From positions 215,395-279,394 of the forward strand of contig NZ_JAOCAH010000007.1 of the NCBI RefSeq assembly GCF_029839275.1: 64,000 nucleotides of DNA, in the 5' to 3' direction. The notes under the pieces are model-generated. The model was not told where the DNA came from, ran no database searches, and was given only the letters and a program-made list of their open reading frames with translations. The stretch comes from Pseudomonas sp. GD03944. Lineage in GTDB: Bacteria > Pseudomonadota > Gammaproteobacteria > Pseudomonadales > Pseudomonadaceae. The position numbers and the translations under genes were made by a program. Position 1 is the first letter of the stretch; each line of letters begins with the position of its first letter. Shown here in pieces: positions 1 to 9,011 of this stretch.

Positions 1-22
1 TATAGGCCTGCATATAGTGAAA

Positions 23-47
23 AGCACTAGTGCTGGCTTCTTATACT
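23..47 (+). promoter_or_regulatory. Candidate dadA promoter/operator
   Basis: A perfect 12-bp palindrome (AGCACTAGTGCT, 23-34) sits 7 bp upstream of a -10-like TATACT (42-47), about 50 bp before the dadA start at 98. I see no clear -35 hexamer, which would fit an activator-dependent promoter. In Pseudomonas the dad genes are activated by the Lrp-type regulator DadR, so the palindrome is a plausible operator. That link is inference. The window edge cuts off anything further upstream. Confidence 0.35.
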
Positions 48-97
48 GCGCCCATTGTCTATCGGTCGACTGGCCGGGTTGCGGCGAGGAGAAAACC

Positions 98-1396
98 ATG
101 CGGGTTCTGGTTCTGGGTAGTGGTGTGATCGGCACGGCCAGTGCGTACTATCTGGCGCGCCAGGGGTTCGAGGTGGTGGTCGTCGACCGCCAGAACGGCC
201 CGGCCCTGGAAACCAGCTTCGCCAACGCCGGCCAGGTCTCGCCAGGCTATGCCTCACCGTGGGCTGCGCCGGGCGTTCCGCTCAAGGCCATCAAGTGGCT
301 GCTGCAGAAGCACGCGCCCCTGGCGATTAAGGCCACCGCCGACATCGACCAGTACCTGTGGATGGCGCAGATGCTGCGCAACTGCACCGCCAGCCGCTAC
401 GCAGTGAACAAGGAGCGCATGGTTCGCCTGTCCGAGTACAGCCGCGACTGCCTCGACGAGCTGCGCGCGGAAACCGGCATCGCCTACGAAGGCCGCAGCC
501 TGGGCACCACCCAGCTGTTCCGCACCCAGGCCCAACTGGACAACGCCGCCAAGGACATCGCCGTGCTCGAGCAGTCCGGCGTGCCCTACGAATTGCTGGA
601 CCGCGACGGTATCGCCCGGGTCGAGCCGGCCCTGGCTTCGGTCACCCACAAGTTGGCCGGTGCCCTGCGCCTGCCCAACGACCAGACCGGCGACTGCCAG
701 CTGTTCACCACCCAGCTGGCAGACATGGCCAAGGCGCTGGGCGTGGAATTCCGCTTCGGCCAGAACATCGAGCGCCTGGATCATGCCGGCGACCGCATCA
801 ATGGCGTGTGGATCGACGGCAAGCTGGAAACGGCCGACCGCTACGTGCTGGCCCTCGGCAGCTTCAGCCCGCAGTTGCTCAAGCCGCTGGGCGTGCGTGC
901 GCCGGTGTATCCGCTCAAGGGCTACTCGCTGACCGTACCGATCACCAACGCCGACATGGCACCGACCTCGACCATTCTCGACGAGACCTACAAGGTCGCG
1001 ATCACCCGCTTCGACAACCGCATCCGTGTGGGCGGCATGGCGGAAATCGCCGGCTTCGACCTGAGCCTGAATCCGCGTCGCCGCGAAACCCTGGAAATGA
1101 TCACCGCCGATCTCTACCCGCAGGGAGGCGACCTGAGCCAGGCCACGTTCTGGACCGGCCTGCGCCCGGCCACCCCGGACGGCACGCCGATCGTGGGGGC
1201 CACCAGCTTCCGCAACCTGTTCCTCAACACCGGTCACGGCACCCTGGGCTGGACCATGGCCTGTGGCTCTGGCCGCTTCCTGGCCGACCTGATGGCCAAG
1301 AAGCGCCCGCAGATCAGTGCCGAAGGCCTGGATATCTCGCGTTACTCGAGCAAGCGTGGCGACGTAGTGGGCGCCCCGCAGCCGGTGCGTACCTGA
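98..1396 (+). CDS. dadA: D-amino acid dehydrogenase, small subunit
   Basis: A 432-residue FAD-dependent oxidoreductase of the DAO family. It oxidatively deaminates D-amino acids, chiefly D-alanine, to the 2-oxo acid and ammonia, passing electrons to the membrane quinone pool. The start at 98 places the dinucleotide-binding motif GSGVIG at residues 7-12 and follows GAGGAG about 7 nt upstream; an in-frame start at 17 would add an unconserved tail. The C-terminal part has the FAD-pyrophosphate region typical of DadA ([14 protein letters not shown], then [16 protein letters not shown]). It is followed after 33 nt by ridA and then dadX. With DadX making D-Ala from L-Ala and DadA deaminating it, the set is an L-alanine catabolic module. 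Confidence 0.96.
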   Translation: MRVLVLGSGVIGTASAYYLARQGFEVVVVDRQNGPALETSFANAGQVSPGYASPWAAPGVPLKAIKWLLQKHAPLAIKATADIDQYLWMAQMLRNCTASRYAVNKERMVRLSEYSRDCLDELRAETGIAYEGRSLGTTQLFRTQAQLDNAAKDIAVLEQSGVPYELLDRDGIARVEPALASVTHKLAGALRLPNDQTGDCQLFTTQLADMAKALGVEFRFGQNIERLDHAGDRINGVWIDGKLETADRYVLALGSFSPQLLKPLGVRAPVYPLKGYSLTVPITNADMAPTSTILDETYKVAITRFDNRIRVGGMAEIAGFDLSLNPRRRETLEMITADLYPQGGDLSQATFWTGLRPATPDGTPIVGATSFRNLFLNTGHGTLGWTMACGSGRFLADLMAKKRPQISAEGLDISRYSSKRGDVVGAPQPVRT

Positions 1397-1429
1397 TAGG
1401 CTCTGCGCCCCGTTTCGAGGAGATTTGTT

Positions 1430-1780
1430 ATGTCGATCCAGCGCCTGCATGTGGAAAAACGCTACAGCGAAGTGGTTATCCACAACGGCACCGTGTACCT
1501 CGCCGGCCAGTTGGCCGACGATTACAGCGGCGATATCCGCCAGCAGACCCGTGAAACCCTGGCCAACATCGACCGCATGCTGGCCGAGGCCGGTACCGAC
1601 AAGACCCGCATCCTGTCCGTCACCATCTACCTCAACGACATCGATGCCCATTACGAAGGGCTCAATGCCGAGTACGACGCCTGGGTGGCCGAGGGCGCCG
1701 CGGCGGCCCGTGCCTGTGTCGAGGCGAAGATGTACCGGCCCGATGTGCTGGTGGAAATGACGGTCGTCGCGGCGCTCTGA
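1430..1780 (+). CDS. RidA/YjgF family protein
   Basis: A 116-residue RidA-superfamily protein. Members hydrolyse reactive enamine/imine intermediates released by PLP enzymes and amino-acid oxidases. The sequence shows the family's [10 protein letters not shown] core near the N-terminus and the late segment [12 protein letters not shown], near which the family's substrate-binding Arg and Glu lie. A Shine-Dalgarno-like GAGGAG ends 9 nt before the ATG at 1430. Sitting between dadA and dadX, it probably clears 2-iminopropionate or similar imines made by DadA or DadX; the location supports this but the substrate is inferred. A strong terminator-like hairpin follows at 1807-1832. Confidence 0.9.
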   Translation: MSIQRLHVEKRYSEVVIHNGTVYLAGQLADDYSGDIRQQTRETLANIDRMLAEAGTDKTRILSVTIYLNDIDAHYEGLNAEYDAWVAEGAAAARACVEAKMYRPDVLVEMTVVAAL

Positions 1781-1806
1781 TCGCGCCGCACCCCGTATCG
1801 GTTTGC

Positions 1807-1832
1807 GCCCGGCCGTTGCGCCGGGCTTTTTT
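1807..1832 (+). terminator. Rho-independent terminator between ridA and dadX
   Basis: A perfect GCCCGGC / GCCGGGC stem (1807-1813 and 1820-1826) with a 6-nt loop is followed directly by TTTTTT (1827-1832). It lies 26 bp after the ridA stop and 63 bp before the dadX start. It should stop or attenuate transcription from dadA into dadX. Confidence 0.85.
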
Positions 1833-1895
1833 ATGCAATGCGGCCTGTCGGTGAGTGATCGACAGGTGATGTCCACGAACGAGAAGCCCACCACC

Positions 1896-2969
1896 ATGCG
1901 TCCCGCCCGCGCCCTGATCGATCTGAACGCCCTGCGCCACAACTACCGCCTGGCCCGCGAAGTCTCGGGTGCTCGCGCCCTGGCGGTGGTCAAGGCCGAC
2001 GCCTACGGGCACGGCGCGGTGCGCTGCGCCCAGGCGCTGGACGGCGAGACGGACGGGTTCGCGGTGGCCTGCATCGAGGAAGCCCTGCAACTGCGCGAGG
2101 CGGGCATCCAGGCGCCGATCCTCCTGCTCGAAGGCTTTTTCGAAGCCGACGAACTGGCGCTGATCGAACAGCACCGCCTGTGGTGCGTGGTGCATTCGGC
2201 GTGGCAGATCGACGCCATCGAACAGGCGAGCCTGCGCGCGCCCCTGACCCTCTGGCTCAAGCTGGACTCGGGCATGCACCGTGTCGGTTTCCACCCCGAC
2301 GAATACCAGGCGGCCTACCAGCGTCTGCTGCGCAGCGGCAAGGTGGCCAAGATCGTGTTGATGAGCCATTTCGCCCGGGCGGACGAACTGGACTGCCCGC
2401 GCAGCGACGAGCAACTGGCGGTGTTCGAGCAGGCGCGCCAGGGCTTGCTGGCGGAAGTGAGCCTGCGCAATTCGCCAGCGCTGCTGGGCTGGCCGAACGT
2501 GCCCAGCGATTGGGTGCGGCCGGGCATCATGCTGTACGGCGCGACGCCCTTCGAACAGGCCCAGGCGCTGGCCGACCAGCTGCAACCGGTCATGACCCTG
2601 GAATCTAAGATCATCGGCGTGCGCGAGCTGCCGGCAGGCGAGCCGGTGGGCTACGGTGCCCGCTTCGTCACCGAGCGGCCGACCCGGGTGGGGGTGGTCG
2701 CCATGGGCTATGCCGATGGTTATCCGCGCCATGCGCCGACCGGCACGCCGGTGCTGATCGATGGCAAACCGAGTCGGCTGATCGGCCGCGTGTCGATGGA
2801 CATGCTCACCGTCGACCTCAGCGACCTGCCCCAGGCCGGGCTGGGCAGCCATGTCGAACTGTGGGGCAAACGGGTGCTGGCCAGCGACGTGGCCACCCAG
2901 GCGCAGACCATTCCCTACCAGCTGTTCTGCAACCTGCGTCGGGTGCCGCTGCTCTATCCCGGGGACTAA
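1896..2969 (+). CDS. dadX: Catabolic alanine racemase
   Basis: A 357-residue PLP-dependent fold-type III alanine racemase interconverting L- and D-alanine. The PLP lysine is K33 in [11 protein letters not shown], and the catalytic tyrosine lies in the late GYGARF motif. The start at 1896 ([10 protein letters not shown]) matches the length and N-terminus I know for P. aeruginosa DadX. An in-frame ATG at 1869 would add nine residues and is less likely. With dadA and ridA upstream it serves L-alanine catabolism rather than wall synthesis, which usually relies on the separate Alr. The hairpin at 1807-1832 suggests partly independent expression. Confidence 0.96.
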   Translation: MRPARALIDLNALRHNYRLAREVSGARALAVVKADAYGHGAVRCAQALDGETDGFAVACIEEALQLREAGIQAPILLLEGFFEADELALIEQHRLWCVVHSAWQIDAIEQASLRAPLTLWLKLDSGMHRVGFHPDEYQAAYQRLLRSGKVAKIVLMSHFARADELDCPRSDEQLAVFEQARQGLLAEVSLRNSPALLGWPNVPSDWVRPGIMLYGATPFEQAQALADQLQPVMTLESKIIGVRELPAGEPVGYGARFVTERPTRVGVVAMGYADGYPRHAPTGTPVLIDGKPSRLIGRVSMDMLTVDLSDLPQAGLGSHVELWGKRVLASDVATQAQTIPYQLFCNLRRVPLLYPGD

Positions 2970-3028
2970 GCCCGCCGCTGGCCAGAATTCTCAACCAGTG
3001 TGTTGTAAATACTGAACGCTGTTGCCAT

Positions 3029-3051
3029 GATACGGACACTTTTTCCGTATC
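3029..3051. promoter_or_regulatory. Palindromic operator candidate upstream of pauR
   Basis: A perfect inverted repeat, GATACGGA (3029-3036) and TCCGTATC (3044-3051), separated by 7 nt. It lies 21 bp upstream of the TTG start of the HTH-cupin regulator. A dimeric XRE-type regulator often represses itself through such a site. No other feature explains the palindrome, and it lacks a terminator-like T tract. Confidence 0.5.
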
Positions 3052-3072
3052 TTCCCGAGGGGGACTCCAGCA

Positions 3073-3621
3073 TTGGACGTCGGCGTTCGACTGCAATCCA
3101 TTCGCAAACTGAAAGGCCTTTCGCAGCGTGAACTCGCCAAGCGGGCAGGCGTCACCAATAGCACCATCTCGATGATCGAGAAGAACAGCGTCAGCCCCTC
3201 GATCAGTTCGTTGAAAAAGGTGCTGGCGGGCATCCCGATGTCCCTGGTGGAGTTCTTCTCGCTGGACGTGGCCCAGGACAGCCACACCCAGGTGGTGTAC
3301 CGGGCGTCCGAACTCACCGATATCCACAGCGGTGAGATCTCCATGAAACTGGTGGGCAAGACCTACCCCAACCGCGCCATCACCTTGCTCGACGAAACCT
3401 ACCCGGCGGGTTCGGACACCGGCGACGACATGTACACCCATGACGGTGAAGAATCCGGCGTGCTGGTCGAAGGCCGTCTCGAACTGACCGTGGGCGATGA
3501 AGTGTTCATCCTCGAACCCGGCGACAGCTACTACTTCGAAAGCAGCAAACCGCACCGTTTCCGCAACCCGTTCGATCAACCGGCCCGGCTGATCAGCGCG
3601 ACCACGCCAGCGAACTTCTGA
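3073..3621 (+). CDS. pauR: HTH-cupin transcriptional regulator, PauR/PuuR type
   Basis: A 182-residue regulator. The N-terminal XRE helix-turn-helix covers about residues 8-60 (GLSQRELAKRAGVTNSTISMIE). The C-terminal cupin sensor covers about 105-180 (LVEGRLELTVGDEVF, LEPGDSYYFES). The start is TTG at 3073, 11 nt after GAGGGGG; no ATG lies before the HTH. The family includes E. coli PuuR and Pseudomonas PauR, which represses polyamine (putrescine/GABA) catabolism; PauR lies beside dadX in P. aeruginosa, so orthology is likely. The inverted repeat at 3029-3051 may mediate autoregulation. Polyamine control is inferred from family and location. Confidence 0.85.
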   Translation: MDVGVRLQSIRKLKGLSQRELAKRAGVTNSTISMIEKNSVSPSISSLKKVLAGIPMSLVEFFSLDVAQDSHTQVVYRASELTDIHSGEISMKLVGKTYPNRAITLLDETYPAGSDTGDDMYTHDGEESGVLVEGRLELTVGDEVFILEPGDSYYFESSKPHRFRNPFDQPARLISATTPANF

Positions 3622-3787
3622 GCCATCCGCCGGGTGTATCCTTGCCGGATGCCGCCGAGACGGACCTTTCAAGGCAATAACCCTGCGACAATCTGGGTTG
3701 TTTCGGCGGGGCCGGCTTCCCGTTATACTGTCGCCCGCTCGCGAAACCGTGGCCGCGGGCGTGACTAGCCACGATGAGGGTGTATCC

Positions 3788-4210
3788 GTGAACCTAATTA
3801 AGAAAATGCTGGTAGCACCAGCTGCCGTATTGGCTCTGTGGGCAGCGACTGCGCAGGCCACGACCGATGAAGCGATCGCCGAGCGCCTGAAGCCGGTTGG
3901 CGACGTGTGCGTGATGGGCGAAGAGTGCAAGGGCGTAGAAACCGTGGCCGCTTCCGCGGGCGGGGGTGCACGCACCGCTGATGACATCATCACCAAACAC
4001 TGCAGCGCCTGCCACAGCGCCGGTGTTCTGGGTGCACCGAAAATCGGTGACACCGCCGCCTGGAAAGAGCGCGCCGACCACCAGGGCGGCCTCGACGGCA
4101 TCCTGGCCAAGGCCATCTCCGGCATCAACGCCATGCCGCCGAAAGGCACCTGCGCCGACTGCTCGGATGACGAGCTGCGTGAAGCCATCAAGAAAATGTC
4201 CGGCCTGTAA
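3788..4210 (+). CDS. cycB: Cytochrome c5
   Basis: A 140-residue periplasmic class I cytochrome c. It starts with GTG at 3788, after GAGG about 9 nt upstream. Residues 1-24 look like a Sec signal peptide ending in AQA. One heme-binding CSACH motif is at residues 72-76, and the axial methionine is probably in the NAMPPKG segment. Extra cysteines occur in CVMGEEC and in CADCSDD near the C-terminus; the latter pair is typical of cytochrome c5. It would carry electrons between the bc1 complex or dehydrogenases and terminal oxidases. It is followed at once by a strong terminator. Confidence 0.92.
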   Translation: MNLIKKMLVAPAAVLALWAATAQATTDEAIAERLKPVGDVCVMGEECKGVETVAASAGGGARTADDIITKHCSACHSAGVLGAPKIGDTAAWKERADHQGGLDGILAKAISGINAMPPKGTCADCSDDELREAIKKMSGL

Positions 4211-4230
4211 GCCACTCGACATTGCCTTGA

Positions 4231-4256
4231 AAAAAGCCGCCTTCGGGCGGCTTTTT
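4231..4256 (+). terminator. Rho-independent terminator after cycB
   Basis: A GCCGCC / GGCGGC stem (4236-4241, 4246-4251) with a TTCG loop, flanked by AAAAA on the left and TTTTT on the right, 20 bp after the cytochrome c5 stop. The symmetrical A/T flanks would let it work in both directions. Confidence 0.9.
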
Positions 4257-4322
4257 GCTGTCTGGTGTAATCGCGGCTCATGGTGAATGCCGGCCAAGGG
4301 GCGAGGGCGCCGACTATGAAGA

Positions 4323-4386
4323 GCTTCGCCCCGGGGGCGGGGCTCCTACAAGGCCGTAGCCTGGGTCGAGCGCAGCGACACCCGGG
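4323..4386. repeat. Intergenic repeat, copy 1
   Basis: A 64-bp segment beginning with GCGGGGCTCC-like sequence and carrying the core GTAGCCTGGGTCGAGCG, then AGCGACACCCGGG. It is nearly identical to 5052-5114, in the same orientation, with only a few substitutions. Short repeats with this core are familiar in intergenic regions of several Pseudomonas species. The ends form small inverted repeats (CCCCGGGGGCGGGG). Confidence 0.75.
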
Positions 4387-4422
4387 AACGATCCCCCTAC
4401 GGCGCCGCTCGCTCTGCCGCGC

Positions 4423-4734
4423 TCAACGCCGCTGCGACGACTCGCCAATCCCTTCCACGCAGGCACGCACCGTGGCCTTGGCCATTCCCACCAGGCTGGC
4501 ACAGGCATGGCCGACCTGTTCGCGGCGCTGCGCATCGGCGCCATTCAGGTGAAGAGCCAGTTCCTCGGCCACATCCAGCAGGCAATAGGCGCTGTCCAGC
4601 GCATCGGCCACCGGCACGCCGGGCTGCACGGCGAACAGCGATTGCCTGTCGGCATTACATGGGTGGAACAGGGTGCTGACAGTTCTGGCGGCGCTGCCGT
4701 TGGCGGCAGGGGTGGGGCTGCATGAATCCTTCAT
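4423..4734 (-). CDS. DUF3077 family protein
   Basis: A 103-residue protein of unknown function. The central segment (FAVQPGVPVADALDSAYCLLDVAEELAL) and C-terminal helix (ACASLVGMAKATVRACVEG) resemble the small Pseudomonas DUF3077 proteins. It has no signal peptide, membrane segment or recognisable catalytic motif. The ATG at 4734 follows TAGGAG with 8 nt spacing. That Shine-Dalgarno lies partly inside the right arm of an 83-bp terminal inverted repeat (4745-4827), so translation may be structure-controlled. It stands alone between two copies of an intergenic repeat, suggesting a small self-contained cassette. Function unknown. Confidence 0.65.
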   Translation of the reverse strand: MKDSCSPTPAANGSAARTVSTLFHPCNADRQSLFAVQPGVPVADALDSAYCLLDVAEELALHLNGADAQRREQVGHACASLVGMAKATVRACVEGIGESSQRR

Positions 4735-4744
4735 GAGTACGACT

Positions 4745-4827
4745 CCTAGAGTTGAGGGCCGCCACGGCCTGCTGCAAAACAGGATTGGGTGGCGGCTGTA
4801 CGCAGGTTTGCAGACCGGAACTCTAGG
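4745..4827 (-). promoter_or_regulatory. Structured inverted-repeat element covering the DUF3077 RBS
   Basis: Terminal arms CCTAGAGTT (4745-4753) and AACTCTAGG (4819-4827) are perfect inverted repeats. Inside, GCCGCCAC (4758-4765) pairs with GTGGCGGC (4789-4796), around a small CCTG/CAGG hairpin. Read leftward as the DUF3077 leader, the last arm contains most of the gene's Shine-Dalgarno, so folding would occlude it. A related element of opposite polarity lies at 4926-4987. Confidence 0.55.
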
Positions 4828-4925
4828 AATCCGGCGCGCACGAATGCGCCCTGCGCACAGCCACCATGAAGCGAAATAGCGGGCACAAAAAAAGCACCTG
4901 CTTTCGATACGGTGGCGCCTGTGCG

Positions 4926-4987
4926 CCTAGAGTTGGTCGGGCTGCAAAACCCGGTCGCTGAATTGGCAGCGACGGGCGAACTGTAGG
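4926..4987 (+). repeat. Second copy of the CCTAGAGTT inverted-repeat element
   Basis: A 62-bp element with terminal arms CCTAGAGTT (4926-4934) and AACTGTAGG (4979-4987), one mismatch. An internal stem GTCGCTG (4954-4960) / CAGCGAC (4967-4973) surrounds AATTGG. It shares the CTGCAAAACC segment after the left arm with the reverse strand of 4745-4827 (CTGCAAACC), so the two elements are related and diverge. No start codon follows closely. With the repeat at 5052-5114, this is what fills the gene-free stretch 4735-5227. Confidence 0.55.
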
Positions 4988-5051
4988 GGGTTAGAGGTCG
5001 CCGTTGCAAGCCGATCGATACGGTATCGGCGTTGGCAGCCAATACCCGCAG

Positions 5052-5114
5052 CTTCGCCCCAGGGCGGGGCTCCTACAAGGTCGTAGCCTGGGTCGAGCGA
5101 AGCGACACCCGGGG
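5052..5114. repeat. Intergenic repeat, copy 2
   Basis: Direct-repeat partner of 4323-4386, with the shared core GTAGCCTGGGTCGAGCG. The two copies bracket the DUF3077 gene and both inverted-repeat elements in about 790 bp. Confidence 0.75.
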
Positions 5115-5227
5115 TGGTCGCCCGGCACGGTCTCTGGGCGGTTTTGGCTTTTTGTGCGCCCGGGGGAGCAACGCGGCAGCCTTTGTAGTCCAAACCTGCA
5201 TCGAGCCGATGCGGTAAGGAGAGCCAG

Positions 5228-7360
5228 ATGCCCACGTTGTATTCCATCGAGGACGCCATCGACCACGTGCTGCAGGAAATCGAAGGCCCCATTCACCTGG
5301 GCCTTCCCCTCGGGCTGGGCAAGCCCAACCGCTGGGTCAACGCGTTGTATGCACGCATCCGGCAACTGCCCGAGCGCCAGCTCACCATCTACACCGCGTT
5401 GTGCCTGGGCCGGCCCCAGGCCACCCAGGGCTTGCAGCAGCGCTTTCTCGATCCCTTCGTGGAACGGGTCTACGGCGATTACCCGGAGCTGGATTTCCTC
5501 ACCGACCTGCTGCGTAACCAGCTACCCGCCAACGTGCGCGTCGAGCAGTTCTTCCTGCAGCCGGGTAGCCTGCTGGACAACGACCAGGCCCAGCAGGACT
5601 ACATCAGCAGCAACTACAGCCACGTGGCCCGTGACCTCAACGACAAGGGCATCAACCTGATCGCCCAGCTGGTGGCCCAGGACCCGGAGCAACCCGAGCA
5701 TTTCAGCCTCAGCTGCAACCCGGACATCAGCCTCGACCTGCTGCCGATGCTGGAGGCACGGCGGGCGGCGGGGGAGACCATCCTCTGCGTGGCCCAGGTG
5801 CACGATGCGCTGCCGTTCATGGGTGGCCCGGCCCGGGTGCGGCGTGATCGCTTCGATATCCAGCTGGAGGACACCGAATACAGCACGCTGTTCTGCACCC
5901 CGAACATGCCGGTGACCCTACAGGATCACTGCATCGGCCTGCACGCCAGCACCCTGGTGCGCGACGGCGGCACGCTGCAGATCGGCATCGGCGCCATGGG
6001 CGACGCGCTGACGGCGGCGCTGCTGGCGCGCCAGGGCGATAACGCCGGTTACCGCGCGCTGCTGGAGGAGCTGCAGGGCGGCCACTGGGCCGCCGAGATC
6101 GAGCGCATCGGCGGGCTCGATGGTTTCAGCGAGGGGCTCTACGGCTGCAGCGAGATGTTCGTCAGCGGTCTGCTGGCGCTGGCCGAGGCGGGGGTGCTGC
6201 GGCGCCGGGTCTACCCCGAACTGCGGGTGCAGCAGCTGGCGTCCGCCGGCGCGTTCGATAGCGAGGGACGGCTGACCAGCGTTCAGTCCCTGCTCAATGC
6301 CGGAGTGCCCGATCACCTGGATGCCAGCACCCTGGCTGGCCTGCAGGCGTCCGGTCTGCTGGCTGACACGTTGCGCCTGGAGGGCGCCCAACTGGTGCTA
6401 CCCGACGGCCAGCGCCTGTCGGCGGACCTGCGTGACCCTGCGACCCAGGTCGGGCTGCAGGATTTTCTCGGCCGGGCTGGTGATGGCGTGGTGCTGCACG
6501 GCGGCTTCTTCCTCGGCCCCGAGGGGTTCTATCAGCGCCTGAGCGAGTTGAGCCGCGAGCAATTGGCGCGCTTCGCCATGACTGGCATTCGCTTCATCAA
6601 CGAGCTGCACCACGACGAAGCGCTCAAGCGCCTGCAGCGCCGTGACGCGCGCTTCATCAACAGCATTTTCACCGTCACCCTGCTGGGCGCGGCGGTGGCC
6701 GACCAGCTGGAAGACGGGCGGGTGCTCAGTGGCGTGGGCGGGCAGTACAACTTCGTCGCCCAGGCCCATGCGCTGGACGACGCCCGCTCGATCCTGCTGC
6801 TGCGCAGCTGGCGCGAGGTGGATGGCCACGTCAGCTCGAACATCGTTTGGGACTATGGCCACGTGACCATCCCCCGGCACCTGCGCGACATCGTGGTGAC
6901 CGAGTACGGCATCGCCGACCTGCGCGGCAAGACCGACGCCCAGGTGATCGAGGCGCTGCTGTCCATCTGCGATTCGCGCTTCCAGGCGCAGCTGATCGAG
7001 CGGGCGCAGCAGGCCGGCAAGCTGCCGGGTGATTTCCAGCTCGACCCACGTTTCTGCGACAACCGCCCGGAGCGCCTGCAGGCGTTGGAGCAGAAGCACG
7101 GCGCCCTGTTTACCGAGTACCCATTGGGCAGTGATTTCAATCGTGAGGAGCGTGACCTGCTGCGGGCGCTGATCTGGCTCAAGCGCCGCTTCAAGCTCAC
7201 CGAGATGCTCGAGCTGGGCAAGGCGGCCCTGGAGGCGCCGAAACCCGAGGTGTTCCCGCGGCACCTGGCGCGCATGGGGCTGGAGTCGCCGGACGGGCTG
7301 CGCGAGGAGTTGTACCAACGGCTGGTGCTGGCGGGGTTGCAGGCGACTACCCGGGAGTAG
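5228..7360 (+). CDS. Acetyl-CoA hydrolase/transferase family protein
   Basis: A 710-residue protein of the acetyl-CoA hydrolase/transferase family, longer than the usual 500-640. The C-terminal acyl-CoA hydrolase domain is clear at about residues 470-640 (FINSIFTVTLLGAA, GVGGQYNFVAQAH, VVTEYGIADLRGKT). It probably moves CoA between acyl groups or hydrolyses acyl-CoA in the cytoplasm; the substrate cannot be read from sequence. The start at 5228 follows TAAGGAG. It stands alone between the repeat region and convergent xpt, with an 18-bp gap at the 3' end, so neighbours give no clue to pathway. Confidence 0.85.
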   Translation: MPTLYSIEDAIDHVLQEIEGPIHLGLPLGLGKPNRWVNALYARIRQLPERQLTIYTALCLGRPQATQGLQQRFLDPFVERVYGDYPELDFLTDLLRNQLPANVRVEQFFLQPGSLLDNDQAQQDYISSNYSHVARDLNDKGINLIAQLVAQDPEQPEHFSLSCNPDISLDLLPMLEARRAAGETILCVAQVHDALPFMGGPARVRRDRFDIQLEDTEYSTLFCTPNMPVTLQDHCIGLHASTLVRDGGTLQIGIGAMGDALTAALLARQGDNAGYRALLEELQGGHWAAEIERIGGLDGFSEGLYGCSEMFVSGLLALAEAGVLRRRVYPELRVQQLASAGAFDSEGRLTSVQSLLNAGVPDHLDASTLAGLQASGLLADTLRLEGAQLVLPDGQRLSADLRDPATQVGLQDFLGRAGDGVVLHGGFFLGPEGFYQRLSELSREQLARFAMTGIRFINELHHDEALKRLQRRDARFINSIFTVTLLGAAVADQLEDGRVLSGVGGQYNFVAQAHALDDARSILLLRSWREVDGHVSSNIVWDYGHVTIPRHLRDIVVTEYGIADLRGKTDAQVIEALLSICDSRFQAQLIERAQQAGKLPGDFQLDPRFCDNRPERLQALEQKHGALFTEYPLGSDFNREERDLLRALIWLKRRFKLTEMLELGKAALEAPKPEVFPRHLARMGLESPDGLREELYQRLVLAGLQATTRE

Positions 7361-7378
7361 CCGCCCTGGGCCGAAGGG

Positions 7379-8461
<1,083 letters not shown>

Positions 8462-8478
<17 letters not shown>

Positions 8479-8944
8479 GGCGGCGCAGGATGTCCTTGGG
8501 AATGCCCCGGGTGTCCATGGGCAACCGGTCCGGCGCGGGTTCCAGGCCCAGTTCGTAGAGCCAGTTGAGGACGAATTCGCGCAGCTTGGCGGCTTCGAAG
8601 GCCTGCCAGCGTTCACGCAGCGGGGGAAAGTGGTCGAGCTCGTAGTCGAAGGTGCGCAGCGGCTTGCGCCCCGCCAGGGCGGCGCTGAGCAGCGGGTGGG
8701 CGACCAGATCGTCGAGGGTGAACAGGAAGGCGTCGCGCAGGGCCACCCGCTCCTCGGTGTCCAGCCAGGGAATCGCCGCGTAGCGTTCGGGTTCGAGCGC
8801 CACCTGCTGGCGGATTTCGCTGTCCTGCTCGCCCGGCGGCAGGACCGTCACGCTGCCCGTTTCCAGGTCGAGCACCGCTTCCAGCGGTTCGCGGCTGTTG
8901 ATCAGGTTGGCCAGCAGGTCGAGATCGAGGCTGAGCGTGCGCAT
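8462..8944 (-). CDS. UPF0158 family protein
   Basis: A 160-residue acidic protein resembling the uncharacterised UPF0158 family. It has an N-terminal LDLETGSVTVLPPGE segment and the conserved FDYELDHFPPLRERWQAFE and NWLYELGLEP stretches. No signal peptide or membrane segment. It lies 68 bp upstream of rep on the same strand and could share a transcript with it. Function is unknown; the family has no established activity I can cite. Confidence 0.75.
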
Positions 8945-9011
8945 GGTTCCGGACTCCTCATGCAGCCAGGGCGACTACAGCCTGTGACCGCGAAAATCGA
9001 CGCGGGTGCAT

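Noticed and set aside
1803..1895. N-terminal extension of dadX
   Set aside because: The frame is open but overlaps the terminator at 1807-1832 and the added residues are not conserved; 1896 matches the known DadX N-terminus.
254..1942. Long open frame on the minus strand, 562 codons
   Set aside because: It runs opposite dadA and ridA, is low-complexity in composition (Gly/His/Ala/Gln-rich), and has no recognised domain. It is a GC-rich shadow.
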